From Seminavis robusta (lineage: Eukaryota; Bacillariophyta; Bacillariophyceae; Naviculales; Naviculaceae): DNA of 64,000 nt. Position 1 is the stretch's first letter, and the number at the start of each line of letters is the position of its first letter. Where the stretch lies: positions 248,001 through 312,000 of the forward strand of contig CAICTM010000001.1 in assembly GCA_903772945.1 (NCBI GenBank). Direction: 5' to 3'. Below are positions 1 to 11,800 of this stretch, piece by piece. The position numbers were made by a program, and so were the translations under genes. The notes under the pieces were generated by a model. That model made no database searches. It saw only the letters and a program-made list of their open reading frames with translations, and was not told where the DNA came from.

Positions 1-2
1 AT

Positions 3-1076
3 ACCAGCACCGTGGCGGTAAAGAAGAAGGAGAAGCAAAAATGGAAGAAGAAGGTGGATCCCAATATTACCCGCAGGGACCGGCAAGAAATTCGCAGCTG
101 TGGCACATTACCACCACCCAACGACAACGACCGGCGATCCAAAAGTAATCGAAAGTCGTCGAGTCATCAAACTGAGCAATCGAGAAAGAAGGCGGCTGCT
201 GTTGAAAAAAAGCTGCAACTACAAAAGCAGCAACAGCGGAACGCAAATCGAAGCAAATCCTTTCACGAGTTGCCAACGGTGATACCAGATAGTGCCCCCC
301 TCAAGATCCGGCAGAACAGCACTACGAGTGACGATGACGAAGCTCCGTTCCGGCATGATTCCAACCAAAGTCATACCGAGGCTGGCATTCTTGATGATCG
401 CAAGTCCGTGTCATCGTCATCAGCCGACTCGGAGGGTACGTCCACCACGGAAGACTGCTCGGAGTACGACGTACTCGATTGTCGTGAGTGGATGGGGAAC
501 TTTATCAATGACCTGTTTGATCAAGATGAAAGCAAGGCCATTTTCTATGCGAGCAGCATTGCGGAGCGACATCACATTCCAACCGACCGAGCCAGGAAAC
601 CGCAAGAAGACTCGGACAGCAAGAAGAAAAAGAAAGGTTCCCTCCTGGGAGACTACATGGCCATTAAGGACTATTGTCATTATGTCCTGAATAATCTTGA
701 CTTGGCAGAGGTGGTGGAAAACATTGACGCGGGCGTGTATGACAATCGTTTGGATGACTTTCTGGAGGACATTGAGCTTTGCCTGGAAGATTCCATTGAC
801 AAGTATGAGACTTTCCTGGAACATGAGGCTCGCAAGTGGTACAGCAAACACAAGGACGATGGAAGCGTCCACACTCAGCAACGCCACAAGGAGTTGAGGC
901 TACTGGCGGGCGATGAGTTGATGAAACAGCTGGAGACTGACTTCAAAATGCAGCTATTGGATCATTTTTGTGACCAGATTTCGAGGCAAAAGCAACAGCA
1001 GAAGAAACCACGACGCAACTTGGCTGCCCGCAGGAAAGCCCAACGGGAAAGGACTTGGTGCGGAGCAGGAATGTGA
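3..1076 (+). CDS. Unknown basic/acidic protein, 3' part only (cut by window start)
   Basis: The frame is open from the first bases of the window to TGA at 1074-1076 with no in-frame ATG near the edge (position 12 is GTG), so this is the C-terminal part of a gene that starts upstream. About 357 residues are visible. The N-terminal third is lysine, glutamine and serine rich with basic stretches. The middle has a Ser/Asp/Glu-rich linker. From about residue 150 on there is a folded-looking helical part (EWMGNFINDLF, later YMAIKDYCHYVLNNLDL and LDDFLEDIELCLED), ending in a Lys/Arg-rich tail. The basic ends would suit a nuclear or nucleic-acid-associated protein, but that is inference. I do not recognise the family. 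Confidence 0.7.
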   Translation, partial: TSTVAVKKKEKQKWKKKVDPNITRRDRQEIRSCGTLPPPNDNDRRSKSNRKSSSHQTEQSRKKAAAVEKKLQLQKQQQRNANRSKSFHELPTVIPDSAPLKIRQNSTTSDDDEAPFRHDSNQSHTEAGILDDRKSVSSSSADSEGTSTTEDCSEYDVLDCREWMGNFINDLFDQDESKAIFYASSIAERHHIPTDRARKPQEDSDSKKKKKGSLLGDYMAIKDYCHYVLNNLDLAEVVENIDAGVYDNRLDDFLEDIELCLEDSIDKYETFLEHEARKWYSKHKDDGSVHTQQRHKELRLLAGDELMKQLETDFKMQLLDHFCDQISRQKQQQKKPRRNLAARRKAQRERTWCGAGM

Positions 1077-1891
1077 TTCATTCAATCGCTACTAGTAGGC
1101 TAAAGTCGTTGCTTGCGGCTATACCGGTATATACGGAACAGACAACTATATAATGTGCTTCTTTTTGTACTAAAAAGTCTGCTAGTAGCACGTTTCAGTG
1201 CACAATGTACCGGTACACTGAGGCAATTATCGCTGACCTATCGTCTATACCAAACTTCAAGATCTTTGTCCGTGACTGCGCTCTGGTTCAGGCAAAGACA
1301 GCTACTAGACTTACCGATTGTATTAACCCTGTTCAGCACCTTCTGCTAGCTATACGGTATGGCATCACCTTTAGTCAAGGGCGCCTTTGTTTGCAGCTAT
1401 TTAATTGCTCGCGTTTCATCCAGCCCATGGTCTTGTAAACGCCGCGAAAGAAATGAATGCGAAAGATGTGGCTCGTTACCAGAGCGTACATCTTCGACCC
1501 GCTTGGAACCTGAAACGCCGAGGGTGCACGTAGCTGGCGTGGCCTTTACTCTTACGACTATAGCCAAGTGTGTCTGGGGTGAGCGGCGTCAAAAAAATGC
1601 CGTTGGCGTGCGTTGACTTGTTTGTGTGTTGCTTTTTCCGCACCTCAACTGCCTGAAGGCGCAACTTTTGGTTCCTTGTTGTTGCCGGGCAAAGAACCAA
1701 CAGTCGTTTGGTCTTGTATTCGAATAAGCCTGTGAGAGGACACCCAACAAAAAGAAAGTGGACGAAACAAAGGGAAAGACTGAGCAGTGGCTGTGGGCTG
1801 CGGCGCCGTTGTCACCATCATTTTGCAGCAACGGTATTCGCAGACCTCAGGTGTGTCTAGCTAGTCTTTGCGAGACGTCTGTGCCACCAAG
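1077..1891. other. Intergenic, no gene seen
   Basis: Short ORFs here lack conserved features and overlap in several frames. The stretch holds two copies of the palindrome TACCGGTA (1122-1129 and 1208-1215) and is the presumed promoter and leader of the next gene. No RNA gene was recognised. Confidence 0.5.
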
Positions 1892-4800
1892 ATGGCAACA
1901 GGCCATCGCTACGCCAGTCCCAGAAGCTACCGGCCGAGTGCAGTGGACGACGATGACTTCACCTACATGACGACGATTTCCAGCAGCAGCAGCTACTACA
2001 ATCCAACTCGAAGTCTTATGAATCGAAACCACGAGCCTGACTCGGCGGGCCAAAGCTTCTACCATCAGCATCACCACAAGTCTCCTTCGTTTTCCCAGCA
2101 TCAGTATTCGTCCTTTGGCAGCAGGTCTTCTTCGCCGGCGCCTTACTATCCAGCGTCGTATGATCAGCTAGAAACGGCGTCGCTGAGCGGGACTGTTGCG
2201 TCGACCCAGGCTCAGTTTGTGGATCTGACGGACTACCAAAGTCCCGTCGACGAATGCTATGCATCAGCCGAAGACGAAGAAGAAGTTGACGACGGATTTG
2301 TGGAAGAAAAGAAGAGCCAAGAAGACTCTTACGGACGAGATCGAGATCAGGACCACGGATACGGCAGCAGCAGCAACGGCGCCAACTATGACTACCAGTA
2401 CCGCAACAACCTCGTCAGCAACCACCATTACTACCGCAATCCAGAAAACTACCCCAACATTAGCAATGCCCATCACAATCTCCTCAACTATGACTTCTAT
2501 GCCGTGAATTACAATGGCATGGATCAATCGCAGTATCAGCGGCATCCACACAAAAATCACAGCAGACAGCAACCAGGCGATCGGACTTCGACTACCGGCG
2601 ACGACTCTAGATCCGAGGACACGGAAGATCGCATCTCTCGCATCCGAAGGGAAACAGATCTGGTCGACCTGAGCAACTGCGTGGTTACCGATCGAGTATC
2701 GTCCAGCGGAAGCTACATTGACTTGACTGAAGTCCCGTCTATTCTGGATGACAATGAGAGCCAGGAATCGGTCAATTCGGCAGACAGGGAGTGGGATCTC
2801 ATGCAAAACCGACGACAAAGAATGACATCAACCACTGATACCACGAAAGCAAAAACATCCTCACCAAACCTTGTAGAGGATCACCGGGATGACAAGTGGG
2901 AGGTTCAGTCTTTGCCGGCGCCAGCAGTCTCCTCACCACAGCAGTTTTCACCGTACGCCGCAGGCAATACTTCTGCTGCAGCCAAAACCAATACCAAGAC
3001 TGGATTTGATGGTGATGATGTTCCACATACACCAATGAGCTTGCCCTACATGCCTAGAGACTATTCGGAGCTTCCAGCGGTACTACCGCCGGAAGTAAAA
3101 AAGCCAACTTCACCTTACGGGTTTACCCAGAACACCGCTATTGACCTGGTTGTGCCCAGCTTGGATGAAGACGATACGCAAGTAGTCAGAAACAACAAGT
3201 CGGCTCCTCTGGCTCCTGCTGCCCCTGAGAAAGTGGATCAACCAGCAGAGAGTCCAACCGAGACGTCTGAAGCGAACAAAAGCGCCAACAACGAGCCCCA
3301 GACAAAGTCAATAGCAACAACTCCAGCCCCACAGTCTCCAGGGAGTCATCCGAGTGTCACCGATCTGACACGGACCATCACAGAGCAGCTCAAGTTTGAA
3401 GTGGCAAGACACTCAGAACAAGTGTCCATGGGTGATTCGAACAAGACCAGCACAAGCAGAGACTTGGATATTCCGAGCATGACAGCATCTTCGGAAAGTG
3501 ACCTCACATCTGTAATCACTGCACGTAGTTCTCGGACCGAAACATCTGCTGATCCTCCAGGCGTCTTGGAGCACAAACCGTCGCTGCTGGGCGCTGCTAT
3601 CAACGCTCCTCCAGTCAAAGATCCGCCGGGACATCAACCACGAGTCAAGCCGGATGCGGCAGTACGGTTTTCGGCACCCATAATGAGGCCCCCACGCTCC
3701 GGTGGGTATAATAGACGGGGCAAGAACGATGCCCCGGCGACGGCAACTGAGAGCAAGCAGAAAGATTGCCCAGCTTTATTGTTGCGGCAGCTGAGCAGCC
3801 CCGCTCCCCCGGCCTCTCCAGCTCTGGAAACCACTATTAGGTACACAACTCTGATTGAGGCGGCGGAGTCTCTGTCGTTTTCGAAAGATCTGCCAGTGGC
3901 CATGGATCCCAACGAGGGAGAATATGTGCAGGAAGAAGCTGTGGAAACAGTTCTCGGGGATCAGACATTCATATCCGAGCCTGATAGCTATTACATTTCA
4001 AGGAGCGAAGCTACCCAATCTTCGGTTCGTCATGAGATCATTGTGGTGGATTCACGCCTGATGGCGTCGCATTCGTCTTCGTCATCATCAGTTCACGGAA
4101 GAGAGTCTCGAGATGACCCAACCGAAAAGGCTAGCAATTTAACCAAGGAGCGGCAGTATGCTTCTGTGACAGCGACGTCCTCGCCAAGAACGGGCAACCT
4201 TCGTGCATGGATGCCCAGTCAAGCCAACCTTCATAGTGTGGTGCGGGGAATGATGCCAACAACTACGTCAAGGGAGAAGGACGACGATGATGGCGCGTCT
4301 GCGGAAGAAAGCGCTGCAGAAAGCTTGTTGTCTCGTTTATTGGATGACTCATTACAACTTCAATCCATTCCATCGTATCGCCTTGTGAAAGATTCGAATG
4401 ATATTAAAAGGAGAGAAAACAAACGAGGAGTGGACGTTCCCAGCGATAGAAAAGTGAAAACGGCGCTGGTGGCTGATGCGCCAACTGCGTCACGGCCCCA
4501 AGTGCTGCTTACTCGGCTAGTTGAGACACCGACGCCCATCGACTTGACGGACGAAAAGGACGAAGAAGAAGCCGAAGAAGATGACGCAAGCACTAGTAGC
4601 TCTAGCAGTGTCGGTGTGATACCCGATGCTTCCTCCAAGTCTGACATTTTCACATCAAAGCAGGCATCTTTTGAGCTCAATCGACAGGATACGCTGTCAT
4701 CAGGGCAAGTCTATTGCGACCAGCAGGTTAATACTACCAATGCTGAGGACAGCCATCAAAACGATGACATTGATGAACTGCAAGAGTCTATCAACAACGA

Positions 4801-7800
4801 CACGGAGGATGATTATACCGAGCGAGTCGATGACGACGACCTGACGGGACGACCGACAGATGTTACAGCGACAGCGACCGATTCCGGACTAGATGCAGAG
4901 GCCGCTTACACTGCTTTCTGTCTTTCTGTTGACGAAGTCGACCATGAAGCAGCTAATGCGCCAGAGCTTCACACAGTCGACGTTCCTTCGGAGAGCAAAA
5001 AGCTTGATTCGCTTGTCAACCTCTGGGAGGCACGGTTTACTGAAAAGGCTGCTTCAGACAAAACAGGTGTTGTTTCGTGGGGAGAGGAAACCAAACTTCC
5101 AAGTGCCGAGTTGGACTTGCCGCGGGAAGAAGATGAGATTCCGTTAGTTGGAAATTCGGCCCAGGAGGACATGGATGACAATGCGGACCACGCTGAAGAT
5201 GACACAACTCATGTAGAAGTAGAGCCGGAGGAAGAAGACGACTCGGAGATGAAGAAAGCAGAAGATATCGCCGAGTGGCAAGACTTGGAGCAACCTTCGA
5301 TCATCCCAGTGGACGATGAAACGGACACGGACACTGCAGCTTTTGCGGACCCGATCCGAAGACTCCCCAACGACAAGAAGGTATCCTTCAAGGAAGATAT
5401 CGAGGAGGTTGCAATCATCCATCCCTTTCGGGAACCAAGCCCAGCAGAGCACACCGCGAATGCCTTTGCAGACGTTTGGAATTCAAAGATGGCCGAAATA
5501 GCAGATGCCACTGAACCCTCCAACGAAGCAGATGAAGTTGAGTTGCTGGAAACTCCGGAAATGTACCCAGGAGACGAAGACGACAACGAGGACCATCCAG
5601 AGAGCGCCATTGAAGACAGAGTAATCGGCTTTGCTGACGAATGGAACGGCAAGACGGCAGAAGTCTCTGACGCGGACGACGATGATCATATCGGGGACAT
5701 TGAAGTCACACATCTTCCCCAGAGCGAGCTGCAAGATATACCCGAGCATGACACGGCTTCATCAGGGCCCATCGCAGCCGAAAGTGACGATGAAAACGAG
5801 TCCACAAATGATCACACTCCCGAAATTGACGACGACGGGGTAGCAGAAGATGCATCTGAAAATGCACCAGAAGCGAAGGTTCCTGATCTTCCAACGAACT
5901 ACAGCAAAAAGCAGTCAACTGGAGGCGTTTTTGATGCCTTTGCAGACGTTTGGAATACCAAAATGGCAGAGATTGCCGACGATTCTTCAGAACTAGGAGA
6001 GCATCTGGACTTGGAGAACGAGAAGAATGTTGGGGAGCAGATTGACGACCCAATATCCGAAGATGAAACTCCATCTGTGGTTCCCACTGTAACAGAGGCA
6101 CATGGAGATTACGAAGAAGATGAATCTGTTGTGGAGTTGACAGCAGTCGAAGAGGGCAATTGCTTAGCCTACGATGCTCCAACCGACGAGGCAAGCCTTG
6201 CTGCAGATGAGAATGCCACTGACGAGGCCACTCACGACAAGGCTAGCGACGATGGGTACTCGGAAGACTCCAAAGACTCTGAAAGAGAGCTGCCCCGACA
6301 AAGCCATTTCGAGGAGATACCGGAGCAAGTCATGAAAGACCAAGACAACGTCTTCTCTCAGATGTCGAGATTGGGGGCCTTCCTGAAGAGTACATCAACT
6401 GCCGTAGCCAAAACGGCAGAATCAAGCGTTTCTTCGTTGGTCTCAGACCTGAAATCATCCGCTTTGTCAAGCCTCCCAGCAGACAAGACTGACGACGTAA
6501 CCAGTGATCGCGGCTTGCCAGTGCAAGCCTGTGCCTCGGAAGCAACAGAAGATGAAGGACCAATCCCCTTTTCGGCGCAGGATATGCCCAGTGTGTTGCA
6601 CGACACGCCCAATTCGTTGGAACAGAGTTCCAAGCCTGTGGATTCAGACTTTGCCTCAGATTTAACAACGGCTGCGTTATTGAGCTTCTCTAGCACCAGT
6701 CCAGATGAACCCGTTTCCCATGAAATGAAGGTTCAAGACCAGCCCGTCAAAGCAAAAGAGGAACTACCACTCTCTTTCTGCGACGGCGGCAGTGGAGTCT
6801 CAAAGCTGCCAAGTGGCTGCCGAGTTTCTCCAGAAGAAGACATTTCCTTTTTCGATAGTGGCGGCGGGATGGCTAGGTTGCCCATGGGATGTTCGTCCTT
6901 GGCCCAAGAAGACCCAAAATTGACTGAAGGTATCCTAGCGGGAGCACCAGCTCACGTTGCCGACGAAGAATCAACGATGCAAGAGATGTCGGAACTTGGA
7001 AGTGAGGACCAATTTTGTGGCAGCACTCCTGTTACTCAAATACAGTCCATCACCCACGATGACGAGCCACTCCCGAGCGAAATCCTCCGGGGTTGGGAAC
7101 AAGACCATCCTGCAGATGACGTTACAGTTGACAGCGCTGTAAAGAACATGGAGAGCCCAGCTTGCACGGATGCTGCTGACCAAGAAAACCTGGATACTGA
7201 TTGGTCTCACTCTGACGAACCTGAGGAAACAGAGACAGGAACTCTGCAATATTCCATTGAAATGCCTGAAGAAGAATCAGATCACCAGAGTCAGATAGCA
7301 GTTCAACATTCAGGAGAGGAAGAAGAGGAGGCAGGTGGCGAAGGCGAGGCTGCCCAAGAAGCCGGGCTGGTGGACGATATCATAGACATGTCGTTCGACA
7401 ACGAAAGCAGAGGATCTTCTGTGTCTGCGCTGCAGGAGCCCAATGAATCTCCTGCAGCCACATTGGACATGGAGTGTCTTCAGGTGCTTGTGACTTCATT
7501 AATGACACACGAGTACGGATTTGAATTCAGCACACCCGTGGACTTGAGGAAGTACCCCGATTACAAGGAAAACGAGTCCAAGTACAAGCCATTGGATCTA
7601 GGTTCAATATTGAGGTAAGGGTTTGTTTGTATAGTGAATAAGTACGGAACGGTGGATGCAAGCCAAGTCTCACATCTTGTTCTGTTCCATTCCATTGCCT
7701 CAATCAAGGAATTTGATCAACGGAGACTACGCCACCATTCTCGACTTCCAAGCTGATGTGAACATGACATTCAATTTCCGAATGAAGCACAGTCAGAAAG

Positions 7801-7992
7801 GATGCAAAGTCTACAAGATGGCCAAGACGTTAAAAAAGAAGTTCGAGAAAGGTAAGAGAACCTTGCAATCTCCTGTAGTGATCCTTCGGCTGTCCTCCCA
7901 GAGCACCTTCTCACTCCAACTCTGCCCCTTATTTCGGCGTAGACCTGCTGAAACTGCTAGACGACCTTGAACATGAGCTTACAGGTTCTTAG
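1892..7992 (+). CDS. Giant disordered protein with SIM-like motifs and a C-terminal degenerate bromodomain
   Basis: Start is ATG 1892; the frame is open upstream to 1868 but only from a TTG. Three exons fit: 1892-7614, 7709-7851 and 7943-7992, with introns GTAAGG...CAAG and GTAAGA...GTAG. The joined product is about 1971 residues. Nearly all of it is disordered, Asp/Glu/Ser rich. Near the N terminus are hydrophobic-DLT motifs of SUMO-interaction type; between about residues 1040 and 1365 a module around W-N-x-K-x-A-E recurs. The last ~110 residues form a bromodomain across all three exons: PVDLRKYPDY, then LDLGSIL joined to NGDYATILDFQADV, then the helix ending VYKMAKTL. At the acetyl-lysine pocket the expected Tyr-Asn reads His-Ser, so it may not bind acetyl-lysine. 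The next gene is its paralogue in the same orientation, 850 bases away. Function, probably chromatin linked, is inferred. Confidence 0.8.
2215..4552 (+). other. Scattered SUMO-interaction-like motifs in the protein above
   Basis: Motifs of the form hydrophobic-(V/I)-D-L-(T/S) occur near 2215-2230 (FVDLT), 2657-2674 (LVDLS), 2712-2729 (YIDLT), 3136-3153 (AIDLV) and 4534-4552 (PIDLT, followed by a long acidic run). VIDLT/VVDLT plus acidic residues is the classic SIM of PIAS and RNF4 proteins. Function here is inferred from the pattern alone. Confidence 0.5.
5008..5985 (+). repeat. Four copies of a WN-x-K-x-AE peptide module
   Basis: The translated segments near 5008-5060 (LVNLWEARFTEKA), 5462-5505 (FADVWNSKMAEIAD), 5627-5675 (FADEWNGKTAEVSD) and 5936-5985 (FADVWNTKMAEIAD) share one 14-residue module inside otherwise disordered acidic sequence. 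The first copy is the most divergent. A repeated docking peptide is the simplest reading. Confidence 0.7.
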
Positions 7993-8844
7993 TTAAGAGG
8001 GGTTCCAAAGTGTGTGAGAATCGTACATAGGTAGAATAGTAAAACAAAAGTCCATTGCACTGCAAAACCCGTTGCACTTTCAAAAAGAAACTTGATCCTA
8101 GCTGCTACTAGGATTCCATTTATTAAAATTATGTTCTATTATTAAAAACATATCGTCCCTTCTGAACAGATTCTTGACTCGTCTCTATTAGCTAAGAGCT
8201 CTAACTTCCCTCTGAAACTTTGGATCTGGCGATTGCAACACATACAACGTCGTCTTACATCCAGCATGCATCCAACATGCAATCTCCAGGAGCCAGAGCT
8301 TGATACCTGTACTTCCATCACCATTCACTTCTCTCGCATGAATGGTGCTTCCTGGATAGATCGAATCAGTTTGTGTCAAGCGTAGCATCCCCTCGCAGGT
8401 GCTCTGGAACTACTCTAAAACCTGTGTAAGGTTGGTTGCAGTACTTAGCTAGCTCCAAGAGCGTTGGTCAGTTGAGGGACCTATTGACGGAGATCAACAT
8501 TCTAGTTGATGAGGTTGCAACGGTTTTGGGTTTGGTGCTGCGCACCACTCCTGCGCGCACAACGGGCATTACTCCCACCAGCATGGAAATTCAGCACCGC
8601 TCAGGTTTTTGTTCGTTTCCGTTGATCGTTGCTCGCAATTCAATCGGTGGCCTTTGCACGGCCTGAGGTCAAGTATAACATACATGCCAACGAGCAGCGT
8701 TGACAGCGGAACTCGAGTAGAGCGACATGCACCAGAAGTCCTTGCCTGCAACAAAACACCCAATTCCAACCTGCTCAATTCTGTCTTGTTATTACTGTTG
8801 AGTATCTTGTCTAGTTCGTGTTTGAGCGCAACAACAACAACACC
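7993..8844. other. Intergenic, no gene seen
   Basis: About 850 bases between the two bromodomain genes. AT-rich around 8090-8160, with no convincing ORF on either strand. It should hold the terminator of the first and promoter of the second gene. Confidence 0.5.
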
Positions 8845-11800
8845 ATGAGCGCGTTGCACTCGGCTCATGAATTCGAGTGGATGACAAGTCGCTCAGCTTC
8901 ATCCAAGAAGCGACGGTCTTATCTGCTAGACGACGAACCCGAGTATGAAGAAGAGATTCAGTTTTCGAGACCTCGAACAAAAGCCGTTGTACCGGTCGTC
9001 GCGAAACAGCCGCCGCCTCCGCAGTTCCGTGCGTCAAGTCCTCTGATGAATTTTAAGCTCTTGGACTTGACTTCGTTTGACGAAGATCTCTTAGAAGCAG
9101 GCAGCAGCAGCACCGACGGAGCCATGGTAGATCCTGCCGAAGTCCCGTTCTACAAGGAACCGTCCGGTCCGTTTGGTCGTGGGCAAGACGCTTGGGAACC
9201 GTTTCACCATCATCCGCAGCACGACGATCAGACGACTGCCAACCTCAGCACGACGTCTGCTGGCAGTAGATGGGATCGCTATAAGGAAGATATGCGAGAA
9301 GACCCAGACTGCGAGTACTACGATCTAACGGCGCTCAGCAGTGAAGACGTCACCATGGGAAACACGACCGCCACGACTACATCTGGGAAAGTTCCCTCCG
9401 CGGCCGTCGCCAATGCCAACAAACAAGGTCGAGAACCCGCTGCCTATGATACTACTACTAGTAGCGGCGCTTTCAACAATGCTGCCAGTCGCTATCTGTC
9501 AAATCGAGATGAGTTGGACGAATTTGGGAACCATCCCTCCGACTACTACGATCTTACCGTGCTTTCGGAAGAAGAGGAAGGTGCATTTGATACCGTTTTT
9601 AGCGCCGTATCGCATGTCAAGCATGTCACACACACCACGGCGCCAACTGGGACAGCTGACGATGAGCCAACACCCTTTGCAAACGAAAAGGATATTGTGG
9701 ATTTGACCTTTAATACCTTCCCGGATGCTCCCATTGTGGACCTGACAGGCCTCACTTCCGACGTTGCGGAAGAAGAACAACTAACGGAGAACGGAAGCAT
9801 CATTCTGGACTTGACTCATGTTCAGGAAGATGATTACCGAGATGACTGGAATCAGGAGACTGAAGAAGAGTACAGAGATCCTTTTCCATCCTTACCAAAC
9901 AATGTCCTGAGCTACGAGTCCGCAAACTCACAGAACTCACAGGCATCCAATCACAGCGCACGATCGTCCAATGGTTCTTCCTACCCTTCTGGATCCTTTG
10001 ACTGGATGACTCAATCAGGAGTTACAAAGGCAGGGTCTGCCGGATCTACAACTTCGAGCCGTCAGCGCAGTGTTCGATGGCTCGACCAAGAGGTTGGCGC
10101 TGGATTAGGTCTTCATCACGAAGCGTCAGCCGAGACCAAGCACAGCAAACATCGAAAGGAACCTGAAGGAGTCAAAAAATCCGTCGAGGATCTCCAAAGC
10201 AACTCCGACATCCAGGAGCACGAGTATCAAGAGGCGAACTACGAAGATGAGGAAAACTCAATCACCCTAGATGTGGATGACGAACAATTGATAGACATTC
10301 AAGCTATTTCGGACGAAGACGACGAGCAGCGAGATGGCGAGGAAATGACCCTTCCATTTGCTTCGAGTGGAAGCACCGATGGAAATGATACGATAGAAAA
10401 TGTAAACAGGATTTCTTCTCCACCCAGACTGTCCCGAACGAAATCTCCGGTTGGTCCAACTGGCCGAGAAGACACCCTTACGCCGAGTCCTACCCTTTCC
10501 AAGAAAAGATCCGCAACGCCGCAACCCCCGACACCAGAAACGCTATCAGCCCCAATGAAGGAGCCCCCATCTCCAACCGTCAATGCAGCTACCTCCTTTT
10601 TCAGTAGTCTGTTGTGGGACAGTGCGCCGTCAGTGGGGTGTCAAACAGAGGCTAAGCAGCAACAAGAGCGAGAAACTAAGGAAGAGAGCGAAGCGGAAGT
10701 GTCACCCTCAGACGCGGACGATAGCAATCACAAGACTCTTCAAGAAGAGTTGTCAAGGGTCTTTGAAATGGCAAATAGTGAGGTAACTTTGGACGCAAAA
10801 GAAGGCACAGAAGCCGAGAACGAAGAAGGTGATGGTAGTGGCACAAGCAATGACCTCAACATGGAACCAAGCCAGGCGTCTTTGATCAAACGAGAGCGCA
10901 TTGAAAACCTGCGAATGCAGCGAAAGAGACGACAGCAGGTATTGTCTTCAATTCTGGATGCGGGAGGCAGGCGACCTGCAGCTGCAAGGGCACCAATGGC
11001 ACCAGGAGAAGACGACGACTCACCCGACTGTGGACCAAGCATTGAAGTTTCGATCGTCGAAAAAGCCAAGATCAAGTCCAAGAAGTCAAAGGATAAGGAA
11101 AAAGACAAAGGAGACAAGGAGAAGAAAAAGAAAAAAGACAAAAAGAAGAAGGACGAAAAGAAGAAAGATGAGAGTCAAGCGTCGGCGGGCAAGTCCAAGT
11201 CCAAGGGCAAAAGCAGCAAAAGCGGTGCCACTGGCAGCTTGGACGACAGCAATGCCAAGAGTAAGGGAAGTGATACCGCCAAGGGTGTCGAAAGCCCGAC
11301 AGAACCCAAGGATTCTGAAAAGGCAAAATCCAAGACAAAAAGCAAGGACAAGACCAAAGACAAGGTCAAGGGCAAGACGAAGGGCAAGTCCGCCAAGAAA
11401 GACAAGGGAGGCAAATCGAGCAAATCCAAGAGCAAAGACAAGAAGAAGAAAGCCAAGAAGAAGGAGAAGGCTAAAAGGGATGCTGGCTCTGTCTTCACGT
11501 GGAAGCGAGTCAGGGCATCCCTGCCATGGAAGAAGCGCGACGTGGCCTTGTTCACGCCTTCGTCTTCCGAGGAGGATGATACAGACCGAGATAGCAAGAA
11601 GGCTATGCGCGAAGAAGTTCGTCGATCCATTGAACGTGCAGCAGCCGAGAGTGTGGGTAGAATTGCTCGTGCATCCAATGCGAAAGCCGAGAAGAACGAT
11701 CACAAGTCTCCTGTGGGACGTAAGTCTCCTGCAGGACGCAAGTCTCCAGCTGGACGCAAGTCTCCATCTGGACGCAAGTCTCCTCATTCGTTGTCAAGGG

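Noticed and set aside
5706-6194. 162-codon minus-strand ORF
   Set aside because: Antisense shadow of acidic repeats in the first bromodomain gene.
11086-11787. 233-codon minus-strand ORF rich in Leu and Phe
   Set aside because: It is the antisense shadow of the Lys-rich block of the bromodomain protein.
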